From: Bacteroidales bacterium UBA4772
GTDB taxonomy: Bacteria; Bacteroidota; Bacteroidia; Bacteroidales; VadinHA17
DNA: 55,250 bases
Reading direction: 5' to 3'
Assembly: GCA_002403305.1 (NCBI GenBank)
Contig: DHHM01000024.1
Coordinates: 54,036 to 109,285, forward strand
Of this stretch, positions 26,042-35,371 are shown piece after piece. Every line of letters starts with the position of its first letter. The stretch's first letter is position 1. The notes beneath the pieces are model-generated. The model was not told where the DNA came from. It was given only the letters and a program-made list of their open reading frames with translations, and searched no databases. A program made the position numbers and the translations under genes.

Positions 26042-29000
26042 AACCCTCTGGTATTTTCCTCAATTTTGTTCAGCCTGTCGTTCATCACATACAGCTCGTT
26101 GGTGTTTTTGGCGATCTTCGACAAGTGATCCAGTCCCAGCAGACTTATGTCACGAAGTTCAAGGGTGTACTCAGCCGTCAGCAGACTCGTTTTCCTGACC
26201 TCTGTCATATCCACCTGCATTATGCTAAGAGATACTGCCGACCTCTCCCCGGACATCTGCAAGGCCGTGAAACGCCCATTCAGCTCGTCCCCGGTATCCT
26301 GTGACATAGTGGCAAAAGCGTTTTTGCTTGCCTCTTGTCCTGCCTCCATTCCGGCAAACAGCTCCTCAAAGGGTGCAAGTGCAGCGTTCATATTCGCCCC
26401 CAGCACCGCTGCGTCCCCTTTGAACTCATCCAGCCTGTCAGTGAACGTGCCGTCATCAACTGCTGCCCAGATTTTGTCAACCAGTTCCTGAATGAGAGGA
26501 TCGAACTTTTTTATCATCAGGGAGTTTATGATGGCCTGACGAAAAGCGTTCTCCATGTAATCAGCTGTCTCATCTGCGGAGATTTTGCCATCATCCATGA
26601 AGCTCATAAAAGAGTCTCGCATCCCGTCAAAGGTCATTCCTGATAGTGCTTCCTCAAAGGATCTCGCTGCGTCAGCAAGCATCTGGTCTATTTCAGCCCC
26701 TTCCTCTTTCAGTTTCTGCAACTGCTCGAACAGTTCAGCTGCCTGTTCATCCAGCTTCCCCTCCATGTAGAGCTTCTCCATCTGCTCAAAAGACATTCCT
26801 GACATCGAGCTGTAGTTCTTCTGGACGTAAGCCTTCCTGAACAGTCCCCCGGAAACAGCTGTCTCGCTGGAGACATATTTCATCTGCTGCAATTCAGCAA
26901 GCAAATTGGCATAGGTGCTGCCAGTCTGTGCTTTTTGTTTCTCGAGCTCCGCAGTGATGCGTTCCTGATATTGAAGGGCTAGTTCTCCGATCTGCTGCTC
27001 GATCCTGAGACGTTCTCTCAGTAAAGCCTGATGTTCTCTCTCGCCGATCTCAACTGCATCCCTCCATTCCAGAACTTCAGCCTGTATTTTCTTGTTCTGC
27101 TCCCTGATGTTCTTAAAAACAGTGAAGATTTTCCCCAGTCCTTTGATCATGGAACTGATGCCTCCAAGTATGTCCCCGGAAGCAAACTGAGCTGCACCTT
27201 TCCCAAGCTCACCTACACCACCGACCAGACTCATGATGTTGTCCGCTGCATAAGCGGTGTCGTCACCAAACATACTGCCTATGCCTTCACTGATTGACGA
27301 AAGGTTGCTGGTAATACTGTCAATGGATTTGATCAGCTTGTCGGCGTTGGCTTTGATCGCATCAGCGTCACCACCTTCTATAGCCTTAACCATTTCGGAC
27401 CAGCCTTCTGCCAGTGCCTTGAACGGGTTTCTGGAATTGATTGTGTCCTCCAGATTTTCAATAGCGTCCTGATACTCCTTAATGTCCTCCGGGTTCCAGG
27501 CACTTGTATTGACGGCTTTGGCTTGTGCCAGAATGTTCTTCAGAGTTGATGTCCCCACCTTCTCCAGATCGCCGAACATCTTCTTCCATAAGCCTGTGTC
27601 CTGAAACTGGCTAAAGTCAATGTCAGCCAGCGACTCAGTCATCTGCTTCTTGGCTTCAGTGATAGCTGCGTCAGTGGCTGCGGCGTTCTGCTCTGTCCTG
27701 CCGGCCTGTAGTGAGGCAATATCCTCATTGAACTGCTTCTCAATAGCAATTCTCTGGGCTGCATAATCCTGATACTGCTTTAAGAGATCGGCAGTCAGGC
27801 TCTCCTCTGCTTTGAGCCTCTCGTCGCTGGCCTGTTGGTCCCTTGCGTCGAGCTGGCCCTGCTGGGTCCCGGAGAGTTGTGCAGTAGATTGAGTTGTCGG
27901 AGTGAAAGTGAGGTCTTTCTTTTTCCAGTCCTTATTGCTTTCTTCCCATTGCGCCCGTTCGATCTCCTGCTGCTCCTTGACCATCTGCTCAGCCAGACGG
28001 CGGTTTTCAGTCAGCCGCTGCTGGTAGTTCAGCTCGATCTGCTCTCTTTCCTTCGCATGGCCTTCGACCATGACACCTATTTTCCCCTGCCAGATTTCGT
28101 ATTCAGCATCGATCTCAGCTTCAGCGATCCTTTTCTTTGCCTCAAGAATAGCTGCCAGCCGGTCAGTGATCTCCTGCTTTGAGGTTTTGTCAGTGGTGGC
28201 TTTAGGGGCCTTTGTCCCGGTAAGGGTTTCGAGTTGTTTCTTCAGCTCCTCGATCTTCTCTACCTGCTTGTCAATGTCTGCGGCTGTCGAAGTGGACTGT
28301 CCATCCCTCATTTCCTTCAGATAGGCTTCGGCCTCAATGATCCCTGTCTTCAGGTCATTGATTTGTTCTAAGACTGTAGCCAGAGGACCTGTTTCTGTTC
28401 GGCCATCCCCTGCACCGTCCCCGGTAGCAATGATGCCGAACATTACTTTTGCTTGTTTCTCCGCTTCTTTCGTAGCGTCAATAGCCTGCATGATTTCACT
28501 GACATACTTGTGTAATGCAGGATTTTTGTATCCTCCAGCACTCCGTCCCACGACAAGGTCCTGGACTTCTTCTGACATAAGGCTCCCGGCACTGACCCCT
28601 TCTGCCATGCTTGCCATGAGGGACTTTTTGATCTCAGAGTAATACTTGCTGCCAGCTTCTTCTCCGAACTGTTTTGTCAGCTTCTCATATAGCTTTGTCA
28701 AGTTCTCTGACATGGTTTCGTCCAGTGCAGCCCCTTGCTCCTCCATGAGCTTGTCATACTGACGGGCGTCATAAGACTGCTGTATGCTGGTAGTAAGGCT
28801 TTGATATTTGCCTTCCAGAGTCCCAACCCGTTCAATCTCGTCAGCCAGCGTCTTGTCATACTGACCGTATTTCTTAATGATCTTGTCTTTTGCCACCTCA
28901 AATTCGGCAGTCCCCTTCTTTGTAGCGGCAAGCTCAGCACTGAGCTTAATCAACTCCCGTTGTTCTCCCAGTGCGTTTTTCTGGGATTCTTTGGAGGCTT

Positions 29001-30192
29001 TGTTCATCCTTTCGGTTGCCTTCTCCAGTTCAGTCTGGTGACTCACAACCTTGTAAATTGTAAAGCCCAGTCCTGCTATTGCTGCAGTGACTAAAACGTA
29101 AGGATTGGCAAGCATAGCTGCTCCTGCTGCCTTCAGGGATTTCGTCAGGCCCTGCTGAGCTATTGCCAGCATCTTTGTCCGGGCAGCAGCTATCGCTTCA
29201 GCATTCGACAGCTGGATCGAAGCCATCGCAGCCAGCTTTTTCTCAACTACAGCCTGACGCATGATTTTCATGTTCAGAGCCTGAATAGCATTGATTGTTA
29301 TGAGTGTGGCCCGGTAGACTCCATAAACAGCGACCAGCTCTATCATCGCTTTGCCTATCTGGTCCAGACTTCCAGCAGTGACAATTGCTCCCCGAAGCAA
29401 TGACTCAAATACAGGCTCAAGCTTTTTACCAAGCTCGTTCTTTGCCATGTCCATCGCATCGCCCAGATTGGACTTCAGGCCGACTATGCTGCTGGCCTGT
29501 TTCTTCATAAGCTCATTGAACCGGCCACCCTCTGAGGTCATGTTCTTGAACGCTTCTTCTACATGAGGGAAGCCAACCTGTCCTGCCCGGACAAGGTCGT
29601 TTATCTCGCTTACGTTGACTTTAAGGACCTTAGCCAGTTCCTCGTATATTGGAATACCTCTGTTGGCAAACTGCCTTATATCAATCTGCATGACCCTGCC
29701 GCTGGCCCTGAGAGTGCCGTATAAGTACACTATATCATTTAAGGGAGCAGATACGCCACTGGCGACGTCTCCCAGTGTGATCAGGGTGTTGTTTACCTTC
29801 TCGACCTCAAAGCCATAAGCCAAAAGCTGTTTTGCCCCGGACGCTACCTGAGTTAAGTCAAAGGGTGTCTCGGCAGCTGTCTTCGTCATCTGGGCCATCA
29901 AAGCCCTTGACTTTTTCTCACTGCCAAGCATGGTCGTAAAAGCGATCTCCAGTTGTTGGAATTCGCCCCGGACCTTTGCTATGTTTGCGATTATCCCGGC
30001 AGCAGCTGTCATGGTGAACATTGTTCCCAGTGCTACTGCTCCTTTTTTGAATGACGTCTCCAGACTGTTCCCAATCTGGGTTGCCTGTTGGTCAATCTTA
30101 TTAAAGCCCTGAGTGACCTGACTTGCTCCTTGCTGGAACTGGGTAGTGTCAAGCCCTACTCCATACCATTCTTTCCCAGCTGCGTTATTCAT
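26038..30192 (-). CDS. Tail tape measure protein
   Basis: 1384 residues, the longest gene here. Starts MNNAAGKEWYGVGLDTTQF with a TMP N-terminal domain (FTTMLGSEKKSRALMAQM, FDLTQVASGAKQLLAYGF). Hydrophobic helices lie around 330-385; most of the rest is coiled coil rich in Glu/Lys/Gln. This is the ruler of siphovirus tails; at the usual 0.15 nm per residue it implies a tail near 200 nm. Its ATG overlaps the frameshifted chaperone end. Confidence 0.95.
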   Translation of the reverse strand: MNNAAGKEWYGVGLDTTQFQQGASQVTQGFNKIDQQATQIGNSLETSFKKGAVALGTMFTMTAAAGIIANIAKVRGEFQQLEIAFTTMLGSEKKSRALMAQMTKTAAETPFDLTQVASGAKQLLAYGFEVEKVNNTLITLGDVASGVSAPLNDIVYLYGTLRASGRVMQIDIRQFANRGIPIYEELAKVLKVNVSEINDLVRAGQVGFPHVEEAFKNMTSEGGRFNELMKKQASSIVGLKSNLGDAMDMAKNELGKKLEPVFESLLRGAIVTAGSLDQIGKAMIELVAVYGVYRATLITINAIQALNMKIMRQAVVEKKLAAMASIQLSNAEAIAAARTKMLAIAQQGLTKSLKAAGAAMLANPYVLVTAAIAGLGFTIYKVVSHQTELEKATERMNKASKESQKNALGEQRELIKLSAELAATKKGTAEFEVAKDKIIKKYGQYDKTLADEIERVGTLEGKYQSLTTSIQQSYDARQYDKLMEEQGAALDETMSENLTKLYEKLTKQFGEEAGSKYYSEIKKSLMASMAEGVSAGSLMSEEVQDLVVGRSAGGYKNPALHKYVSEIMQAIDATKEAEKQAKVMFGIIATGDGAGDGRTETGPLATVLEQINDLKTGIIEAEAYLKEMRDGQSTSTAADIDKQVEKIEELKKQLETLTGTKAPKATTDKTSKQEITDRLAAILEAKKRIAEAEIDAEYEIWQGKIGVMVEGHAKEREQIELNYQQRLTENRRLAEQMVKEQQEIERAQWEESNKDWKKKDLTFTPTTQSTAQLSGTQQGQLDARDQQASDERLKAEESLTADLLKQYQDYAAQRIAIEKQFNEDIASLQAGRTEQNAAATDAAITEAKKQMTESLADIDFSQFQDTGLWKKMFGDLEKVGTSTLKNILAQAKAVNTSAWNPEDIKEYQDAIENLEDTINSRNPFKALAEGWSEMVKAIEGGDADAIKANADKLIKSIDSITSNLSSISEGIGSMFGDDTAYAADNIMSLVGGVGELGKGAAQFASGDILGGISSMIKGLGKIFTVFKNIREQNKKIQAEVLEWRDAVEIGEREHQALLRERLRIEQQIGELALQYQERITAELEKQKAQTGSTYANLLAELQQMKYVSSETAVSGGLFRKAYVQKNYSSMSGMSFEQMEKLYMEGKLDEQAAELFEQLQKLKEEGAEIDQMLADAARSFEEALSGMTFDGMRDSFMSFMDDGKISADETADYMENAFRQAIINSLMIKKFDPLIQELVDKIWAAVDDGTFTDRLDEFKGDAAVLGANMNAALAPFEELFAGMEAGQEASKNAFATMSQDTGDELNGRFTALQMSGERSAVSLSIMQVDMTEVRKTSLLTAEYTLELRDISLLGLDHLSKIAKNTNELYVMNDRLNKIEENTRGL

Positions 30193-30345
30193 CTCCTTTG
30201 AGCTTTTTCATGTGACCAATAAAGTCCCCGAACCCCAGCCCTTTCTTGACTGGTTTCTTTTCTTCGTCCTTATCGTAACCGCTGTCCGGGACGACGGCGT
30301 TGAACATGATTACATTGACGTAACTCATGTCATACAGGACGTACT

Positions 30346-30846
30346 CTATGGTAAGACCGTACCATTTGACGGCACTGGCGACTGTGGCCCAGATGCTGTC
30401 GTTTCTGCCTCCCTGGTCTTCTTCGTTATCCCGACTTCTAAGAGGAAAGCAGTAAGCCCGAAAAAATCCCCAACCTCCAGATGGCCCAGCAGGGTCATCA
30501 TTGCGTTTTTCAACTCGACTGGAGATGCCGTGTGGAATATCGTTTGAGAGAGCTTTTGAAGATCACTTTTATGGAAGGGACGCCGCTTATCTGGCTTCTG
30601 CACTCCCTGTATCATTACGGCAACAATCTCCGCTATGATCGTGCAGTCCTTTGCTATGCGTAACGTTTCACCCAGTACCCGTTCATTGTCCAGCGATTGA
30701 CCGGGCAGTGATGCTACCAGCTCTGACACTTTCACAAGTGTGGCGATGGTAGGGGGTGCGACCTCATAATCCGCACCACCCAACCTAACCACTTTCTTTT
30801 CCTGCAATAGCGCCTCAGATACCTGCTTCTCTACTGCGGCCTCCAT
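30346..30846 (-). CDS. Tail assembly chaperone, zero-frame product (G-like)
   Basis: 166 residues from the ATG at 30846, which overlaps the preceding stop by one base (TAATG); an upstream in-frame ATG at 30966 lies within the tail tube gene. A mostly helical protein located immediately before the tape measure, the classical position of tail assembly chaperones that coat the tape measure while the tube forms. A slippery heptamer near its end gives a longer form (see 30185-30846). Confidence 0.75.
   Translation of the reverse strand: MEAAVEKQVSEALLQEKKVVRLGGADYEVAPPTIATLVKVSELVASLPGQSLDNERVLGETLRIAKDCTIIAEIVAVMIQGVQKPDKRRPFHKSDLQKLSQTIFHTASPVELKNAMMTLLGHLEVGDFFGLTAFLLEVGITKKTREAETTASGPQSPVPSNGTVLP
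30460..30466 (-). promoter_or_regulatory. Slippery heptamer for -1 ribosomal frameshift
   Basis: T TTT TTC in the correct phase of the tail chaperone frame (codons TTT then TTC at residues 128-129). The -1 frame is open for 91 further codons. Confidence 0.65.
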
Positions 30847-31319
30847 TATGCTGCTACCGTTCCAAACTCGAACAGATAACCAGCTGCTCCAAGCAGGATC
30901 GTGATTTCCACGTTCACTGTCCAGCCCTCTTTTTCGGAGAATACCGGCGTTCCAGAGATGACGCATTTCGGAGCCTCGAAGGTGTCCGATCCAACGACTG
31001 CCGAAGCAAATCTCACTGAGAAATTCCCTGATTTGATCAGAGACTTAACCTGATCAGTTGCAACTGCGTCCATTGTCCAGAACTGCTTTGCATTCGTCAG
31101 CCCGATAAGGGTTGCATTGATCTTAACGGAAGGTTCATTCTTCAGCTCATCAACCAGTACATGACCAGTTCCAAACAGCTGCATTATACCGCCGTCTTCG
31201 GATGCGATTGACATCGAGTCCTCTTTGATGGTCCCGAGTGAAACGAGTGGCGTTCCCATGACGTCTAATGCGCCGGTGGCTGCTATACTCATTACTATTG
31301 TTCCCCATGCTGTTGCCAT
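30846..31319 (-). CDS. Major tail tube protein
   Basis: 157 residues, beta-rich, with MATAWGTIVMSIAATGALDV start and VKINATLIGLTNAKQFW / GWTVNVEITILLGAAG strands; position just before the tail chaperones and after head-tail connectors fits the major tail protein. Assignment by position and composition. Confidence 0.65.
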   Translation of the reverse strand: MATAWGTIVMSIAATGALDVMGTPLVSLGTIKEDSMSIASEDGGIMQLFGTGHVLVDELKNEPSVKINATLIGLTNAKQFWTMDAVATDQVKSLIKSGNFSVRFASAVVGSDTFEAPKCVISGTPVFSEKEGWTVNVEITILLGAAGYLFEFGTVAA

Positions 31320-31334
31320 AGTGATTTTGTCTTA

Positions 31335-31766
31335 TTAGATTGTTAAATACTCAAATTTCAGTCTCATGTTTATAAAGTGCTGGTCGATCTCCTTTTCCTC
31401 ATAGGTGGTGATCATACTGTCGCCCGGAAGGAACTTGTACCCGGACCGATCCAGAGCAAGGTCGCTGGTCATCAACTCCTCTTTGAAAGTGTTGAGTGCT
31501 ATCGCAAGTGTCTTGCACCTGCCGACATTCTTGACCAGTAACTGCTGCCCGTTGTCGATATCCGGGACGTAACAATTGATATTCACTATTCCAGTCTGCT
31601 TCTGCCCGTCCAGCCCAGTTAAGAATGAGACGACAATGTCTTCACTCCCTGAATTGAAAGGACGCATCCCCTGTCGGTAAATACCTCCGCTGATCAGTGC
31701 TGCAATCGGGTCTGAATGTAAAAGCCCGAATACGTCCTGCTCAACTTCCTCTGCTACTTTCCTCAT
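31335..31766 (-). CDS. Tail completion / terminator protein
   Basis: 143 residues. An alpha/beta protein starting with a helix (MRKVAEEVEQDVFGLLHSDP), the usual pattern of tail terminator proteins that cap the tube. Lies between the gp10-like gene, which it overlaps by four bases, and the tube gene. Confidence 0.55.
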   Translation of the reverse strand: MRKVAEEVEQDVFGLLHSDPIAALISGGIYRQGMRPFNSGSEDIVVSFLTGLDGQKQTGIVNINCYVPDIDNGQQLLVKNVGRCKTLAIALNTFKEELMTSDLALDRSGYKFLPGDSMITTYEEKEIDQHFINMRLKFEYLTI

Positions 31767-32215
31767 ATCTTCCTGACATTGAAGCCCAGTTGTCTTAATA
31801 GCTGGGGGACCAGTACGTCACTCCTTAATTCTGCCCCGGAGATGACATCGTATGACTTGGCTTCCACATGGGCTGCATAGTTCATCCCTGCAACCACGAT
31901 CAAAACCAGGCCGTTCCCGTGTTGAGATATAATCTCGCTTAGAAAATCTTTGCCCTGACTCGCTCCTTCGGCTCCCTGCTTCACAGTGCCAAATCCGTTT
32001 CTGGATATGACCCTTCCGTTATCAATAACCGCATAGCCTACTGAACTTCTCAGGTTGCCTGTCTGATCCGTGTAACTGCCATTTGTCCTTGCATACAGTA
32101 CGCATTCTTCTCCGACCCTTGCCAGTGTGTTGTACATAGCCTGTTTCGCAAGCAGGACCTGACGCATAACTGCTGCGTTCACGGCCCCCTTTGGTGACAG
32201 TCTTTTAATAGTCAT
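31763..32215 (-). CDS. HK97 gp10-like head-tail connector
   Basis: 150 residues. The N-terminal helix, the DQTGNLRSSVGYAVI and GMNYAAHVEAKSYDVISGAE patterns are typical of HK97-gp10-like phage proteins (tube/neck proteins). One-base overlap with the adjacent connector gene. Fits the neck completion role. Confidence 0.75.
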   Translation of the reverse strand: MTIKRLSPKGAVNAAVMRQVLLAKQAMYNTLARVGEECVLYARTNGSYTDQTGNLRSSVGYAVIDNGRVISRNGFGTVKQGAEGASQGKDFLSEIISQHGNGLVLIVVAGMNYAAHVEAKSYDVISGAELRSDVLVPQLLRQLGFNVRKI

Positions 32216-32526
32216 TACACAATGATCTTCACTCGCTGGATGTCTTCGAGAACTTCAATACTGATTATCTCTCCCTCATAGGCCACCTGTCCCCGGCTGT
32301 TAGTCAGTCTTAGCAACTGAGCTGCAAAGTCCATTTTCCCAGTCGTGATTGTGTAGCTGGCCTGTTTGAAAGTTCCGTCAGTATAGCGTCCCTGATTGCT
32401 GTTCTGGACTGGCGTATATAGGCACTCCGTCTCATCGGTCCAAGTAAAAGTAACAGGGATAGGCTCTCCCGTTGTCGGGTCAAGCCCACCACCTGTCGTT
32501 ACTCTTGTTGCTATCGTGCCTCTCAC
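32215..32526 (-). CDS. Head-tail adaptor (head closure) protein
   Basis: 103 residues, beta-rich, small barrel-like, placed between capsid-side adaptor and gp10-like gene. Four-base overlap with the upstream gene. Position suggests a head-closure or stopper protein. Confidence 0.5.
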   Translation of the reverse strand: MRGTIATRVTTGGGLDPTTGEPIPVTFTWTDETECLYTPVQNSNQGRYTDGTFKQASYTITTGKMDFAAQLLRLTNSRGQVAYEGEIISIEVLEDIQRVKIIV

Positions 32527-32837
32527 GACAAGTCCTCTCTGAAAGTTACGCTGCCTCCTGTGACATATTGGCTGGCATCGACCCCGGCTTCAGTACATAA
32601 CCGCTTCAATAAAAGCAGTGCCGAGTCCTTATTGAAGGTCTTACTTACCCCTCCCTCAGAAACACTCTGGAGAGAGATGAGCTGAGACATCAGCTCGATC
32701 TCTACCAGTAGTATTGTGGCTTCATCTGCCGCCTGGTCAATGACGTTCAGGCCATGCTTCTCACACTTGCGTGTGATCATATCAGATGACACCGGGAACG
32801 GCTGTAGGTCCTCCCTTATTGCAGCCAGATAGGTCAT
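32523..32837 (-). CDS. Head-tail connector, DUF6706-like
   Basis: 104 residues, all-helical, starting MTYLAAIREDLQPFPVSSD; directly after the capsid gene. The helical composition and place are those of the gp6/gp15-type adaptor that docks on the portal. It resembles DUF6706 proteins of Bacteroidota phages; this name is a recollection, not a search. Confidence 0.55.
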   Translation of the reverse strand: MTYLAAIREDLQPFPVSSDMITRKCEKHGLNVIDQAADEATILLVEIELMSQLISLQSVSEGGVSKTFNKDSALLLLKRLCTEAGVDASQYVTGGSVTFREDLS

Positions 32838-32840
32838 GCC

Positions 32841-33947
32841 TTAGACAGTTGCAGTGACGTCAGTGATAAAGACGTCTTTGTTGCCGGTGAACGCCGGGAA
32901 CGCAAACATCTCATAGCCCACATAACGGCCCTTCTCATTCCTCCACTGAGAAACAAGGTTGTCGTTGAAGGTGGTGTAAACCTTGTTCGGGACCGGGTCG
33001 ATTGCTTCCAGAGGGTCAGAAACCTTCAGGACTGCGACCTGTGGGGCGCACTGGGTGACGATCCTGCCGTCTTTGAACAGAGAGACGGCAGTCCCCGTAT
33101 TCAGGACACCTTTCTCGTTCACGATCTCGATGGGCTTCATGCCGATACCAGTCAGGTACAGGTTCACCGTTTCGAGGGTGACAGGACCACCAGCGGCTGC
33201 GGTAGCTTTGCCGAAGTTGTAAGACAGAGTGTCCTTCAGCTGCTTGGACGTGACAATCAGAGCAGCGGTTGCCCGGCTTACCCTGTGCTTTATCACGACT
33301 TTGCCGTTGACGTCAGCAAGGTCTTCAGCTGTCTGAATGACTTTGAGAACGTCCATCGTGGCAAGGTTGGCTGTTGACCAGACAACACTGCCAGCAGGGA
33401 GAGCTGCTTTCGCAATTCCTACGTTGATTGCTGCGGACCAGACAATACCACCGGCGTTGTTGGTTTTCGTCAGAGTGACCTGACCGTCTGACAGACCTTC
33501 AAGGTACTGAGCCAGAATTCTCCTGTGAGGTGCTATTGCAGCAAGCTCGTAAGGATTGAACAGGTACTTGACCAGTCTGGCATACTGAGCAGCTTTTTGC
33601 TCGTTCGAGAGGTTGCCGGCCCTGTCCTTGAACCTGCCTTCCATGTACAGGAAGCGTTCGAGACGATCATTGCTGATCTGCCACTCGTCACCCATACGGG
33701 CCAGAGTACCGGAGAGTTCTCCGATTGAAGGCATGTCACGCTTCGGCCTTTCGGCGTTGGTGTCGATCACCGTTCCCAGCATTGCAGCTGCGTAGTCTGC
33801 GGTTGCTGCCGCCCAGTTTTTGGATGCCTCATATTCCACATCCATCTCCGCATTCCAGCCTATCTTATAGGTGGATGTTTTCATGTTTTCGTTGACGAAA
33901 GCATCAAATGCACGGGGGTTCTGAATTGTTTCCAGTATTGTTGCCAT
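32841..33947 (-). CDS. Major capsid protein
   Basis: 368 residues, between a head-fibre-like gene and the connectors, and after the scaffold. Alpha/beta composition, N-terminal arm (MATILETIQNPRAFDAFVNE) and a long body fit an HK97-fold capsid protein. No separate protease gene is seen, so capsid maturation probably uses the dedicated scaffold instead of a delta domain. Confidence 0.85.
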   Translation of the reverse strand: MATILETIQNPRAFDAFVNENMKTSTYKIGWNAEMDVEYEASKNWAAATADYAAAMLGTVIDTNAERPKRDMPSIGELSGTLARMGDEWQISNDRLERFLYMEGRFKDRAGNLSNEQKAAQYARLVKYLFNPYELAAIAPHRRILAQYLEGLSDGQVTLTKTNNAGGIVWSAAINVGIAKAALPAGSVVWSTANLATMDVLKVIQTAEDLADVNGKVVIKHRVSRATAALIVTSKQLKDTLSYNFGKATAAAGGPVTLETVNLYLTGIGMKPIEIVNEKGVLNTGTAVSLFKDGRIVTQCAPQVAVLKVSDPLEAIDPVPNKVYTTFNDNLVSQWRNEKGRYVGYEMFAFPAFTGNKDVFITDVTATV

Positions 33948-33951
33948 GAGC

Positions 33952-34536
33952 TTACCCTATGAACTGCATGAATTTCAGGGCCGTCTTGATGGCAGCAGTG
34001 ATTCCCTGCGGAAGTGCTGCTGTCTGAACACCTTTGGCCTCATAAATAACAGAGCATGACGGCTGGGCGTCCAGTGTCACTTCTGCATAGTTCAACCCGT
34101 CAGGGTTGACAGGGGTCCTGCCAGTTGCACCGACAGCGTCCATCGTCTGAAGGATTGATCCGACAGCCAGAACGCCAAGTGAGTTGGCAACGATAGTGAT
34201 CGAGTCATAGTCAGCGTTCGTTGTCACGATTGTGCCGACAGTGATACCTATTGCTCCTATACCTATGATGTCGGTAGCGAGCAGGTTGTGACCTTTGACC
34301 AGTCTGACTTCGGTTGCAATCGCTGTGAGAGCTAACTGAAGCACTGCTGTCTTGATGAGAGTGGCCTTGCGTTCGATATGATCAACCTTCAGTAACGCCC
34401 CTTTCGGAACCGTCAGTGTCCCAGCCGGGACGGTTGTCAGGTCGAACAGGAACCCACCTTCAAACTCTCTGGTAGTGTCGACGTCCCACATGTGGGTGTA
34501 GCTCTTACCAGTCTGTGCTGTGTTTGTGTAGTCCAT
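33952..34536 (-). CDS. Head fibre / capsid decoration protein
   Basis: 194 residues, Ala/Thr/Gly/Val-rich and beta-rich, starting MDYTNTAQTGKSYTHMWDVD. Encoded between scaffold and capsid, the usual place of decoration or head-fibre proteins. Bacteroidota phages often carry such a protein. Confidence 0.55.
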   Translation of the reverse strand: MDYTNTAQTGKSYTHMWDVDTTREFEGGFLFDLTTVPAGTLTVPKGALLKVDHIERKATLIKTAVLQLALTAIATEVRLVKGHNLLATDIIGIGAIGITVGTIVTTNADYDSITIVANSLGVLAVGSILQTMDAVGATGRTPVNPDGLNYAEVTLDAQPSCSVIYEAKGVQTAALPQGITAAIKTALKFMQFIG

Positions 34537-34554
34537 TTTCGTTTTGTGTTAATA

Positions 34555-35196
34555 CTATTTCTTCTCTGGAGCATTGATCTCCTTCATTGTTTTCACGAAG
34601 GCTTCCTCCTCTCCTGCTGGTTCACCGCCGCCGCCGGGTCGTTTCATCTTTTTAAGTCCCATATCTGCCAGTTCCTGATTCAGTGCTGAGATGTCAGCTT
34701 CCTTTTCAGTAAGGTAGCTGGCAAAGTCAGTGTCATCTTTGAACGTACCCGCAACCCGACTGAAGTCTTTAAGCAGTGCCGACTGATGCTTCTCCGGGAG
34801 GTCTTTTATCTTTTCCGTATAAGCAGCAATTCTGGTCTTGCTGATGTTAACCTGCTCAATCTGGTTCATCCTTTGGTCCTGGGTTTCCCGGTAGGACTTG
34901 AACCATGCAGGTTCTTCATTTGGATTTGATTGGCCCCCTGTTTTGTCCGGTTCTGCTGACCCGGTGGGTGCTGGTGGTGGTGGTGCTGGCTTCTCTTTTG
35001 TGGCGTTCACAATTCTGTTGACCGCTGTCTGAGAAACCTTTAAATAAGGAATAGCCGCTTCGACTGCTGCGTCTATCTGTTCATCGGTGGCTTCTACCGG
35101 TAAGGTTAACTTGATCTGGTTTGCTACAGCTTCCAGTTCTTCTTTGCTGAACCCCAGCGATAACGCTTTGGGTTTCAGTGCCTGAATAACTTCCAT
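34555..35196 (-). CDS. Phage scaffolding protein
   Basis: 213 residues from the ATG at 35196 (MEVIQALKPKALSLGFSKEE); an upstream ATG at 35250 adds a basic leader. Almost wholly helical and acidic, with a proline-rich linker (PAPPPPAPTG), a coiled coil, and a C-terminal helix; this is the pattern of capsid assembly scaffolds. Lies directly before head fibre and capsid. A leftward phage promoter site lies 126 bases upstream. Confidence 0.75.
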   Translation of the reverse strand: MEVIQALKPKALSLGFSKEELEAVANQIKLTLPVEATDEQIDAAVEAAIPYLKVSQTAVNRIVNATKEKPAPPPPAPTGSAEPDKTGGQSNPNEEPAWFKSYRETQDQRMNQIEQVNISKTRIAAYTEKIKDLPEKHQSALLKDFSRVAGTFKDDTDFASYLTEKEADISALNQELADMGLKKMKRPGGGGEPAGEEEAFVKTMKEINAPEKK

Positions 35197-35310
35197 TCTT
35201 CTACGTTTTGTTTTGGTGACGGAGCCTGTCAGATTACCAACAGGCTCCATACCAATAACCCTAAACCGTATAGGAACAAAGACTGTGACAATGATGTTAA
35301 GCTCCTTGGT

Positions 35311-35348
35311 ACAAAATAAAAAAAGTATTGGCGAATAAGCAATACTTT
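35311..35348 (-). promoter_or_regulatory. Phage promoter-operator site a (structural operon)
   Basis: Perfect inverted repeat AAAGTATTG (35322-35330) and CAATACTTT (35340-35348) around the shared core GCGAATAAGCAA. On the minus strand, TTGC at 35342 lies 24 bases before a -7-like TATTTTGT (35318-35311). Upstream of scaffold, capsid, tail and lysis genes. See findings for the family of five. Confidence 0.6.
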
Positions 35349-35371
35349 AATCAAATAAATAAAGTGTTGGT

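Larger units (their letters stand above)
30185..30846 (-). other. Predicted -1 frameshift product of the tail chaperone (GT-like)
   Basis: In the zero frame the sequence T TTT TTC (30466-30460) is a canonical X-XXY-YYZ slippery heptamer. A -1 slip there opens a second frame with no stop until 30185, adding 91 residues to the first 129, for 220 in total. The extension reads like real protein (WATVASAVKWYGLTIEYVLY, DMSYVNVIMFNAVV), and that YDMSYVNVIMFN style is typical of T-domains of tail chaperones. The stop lies just inside the tape measure start, as usual. No experimental proof. Confidence 0.7.

Noticed and set aside
30146..30547. Plus-strand frame of 133 codons
   Set aside because: It overlaps the tail chaperone frameshift region and the tape measure start; the minus-strand reading is far better.
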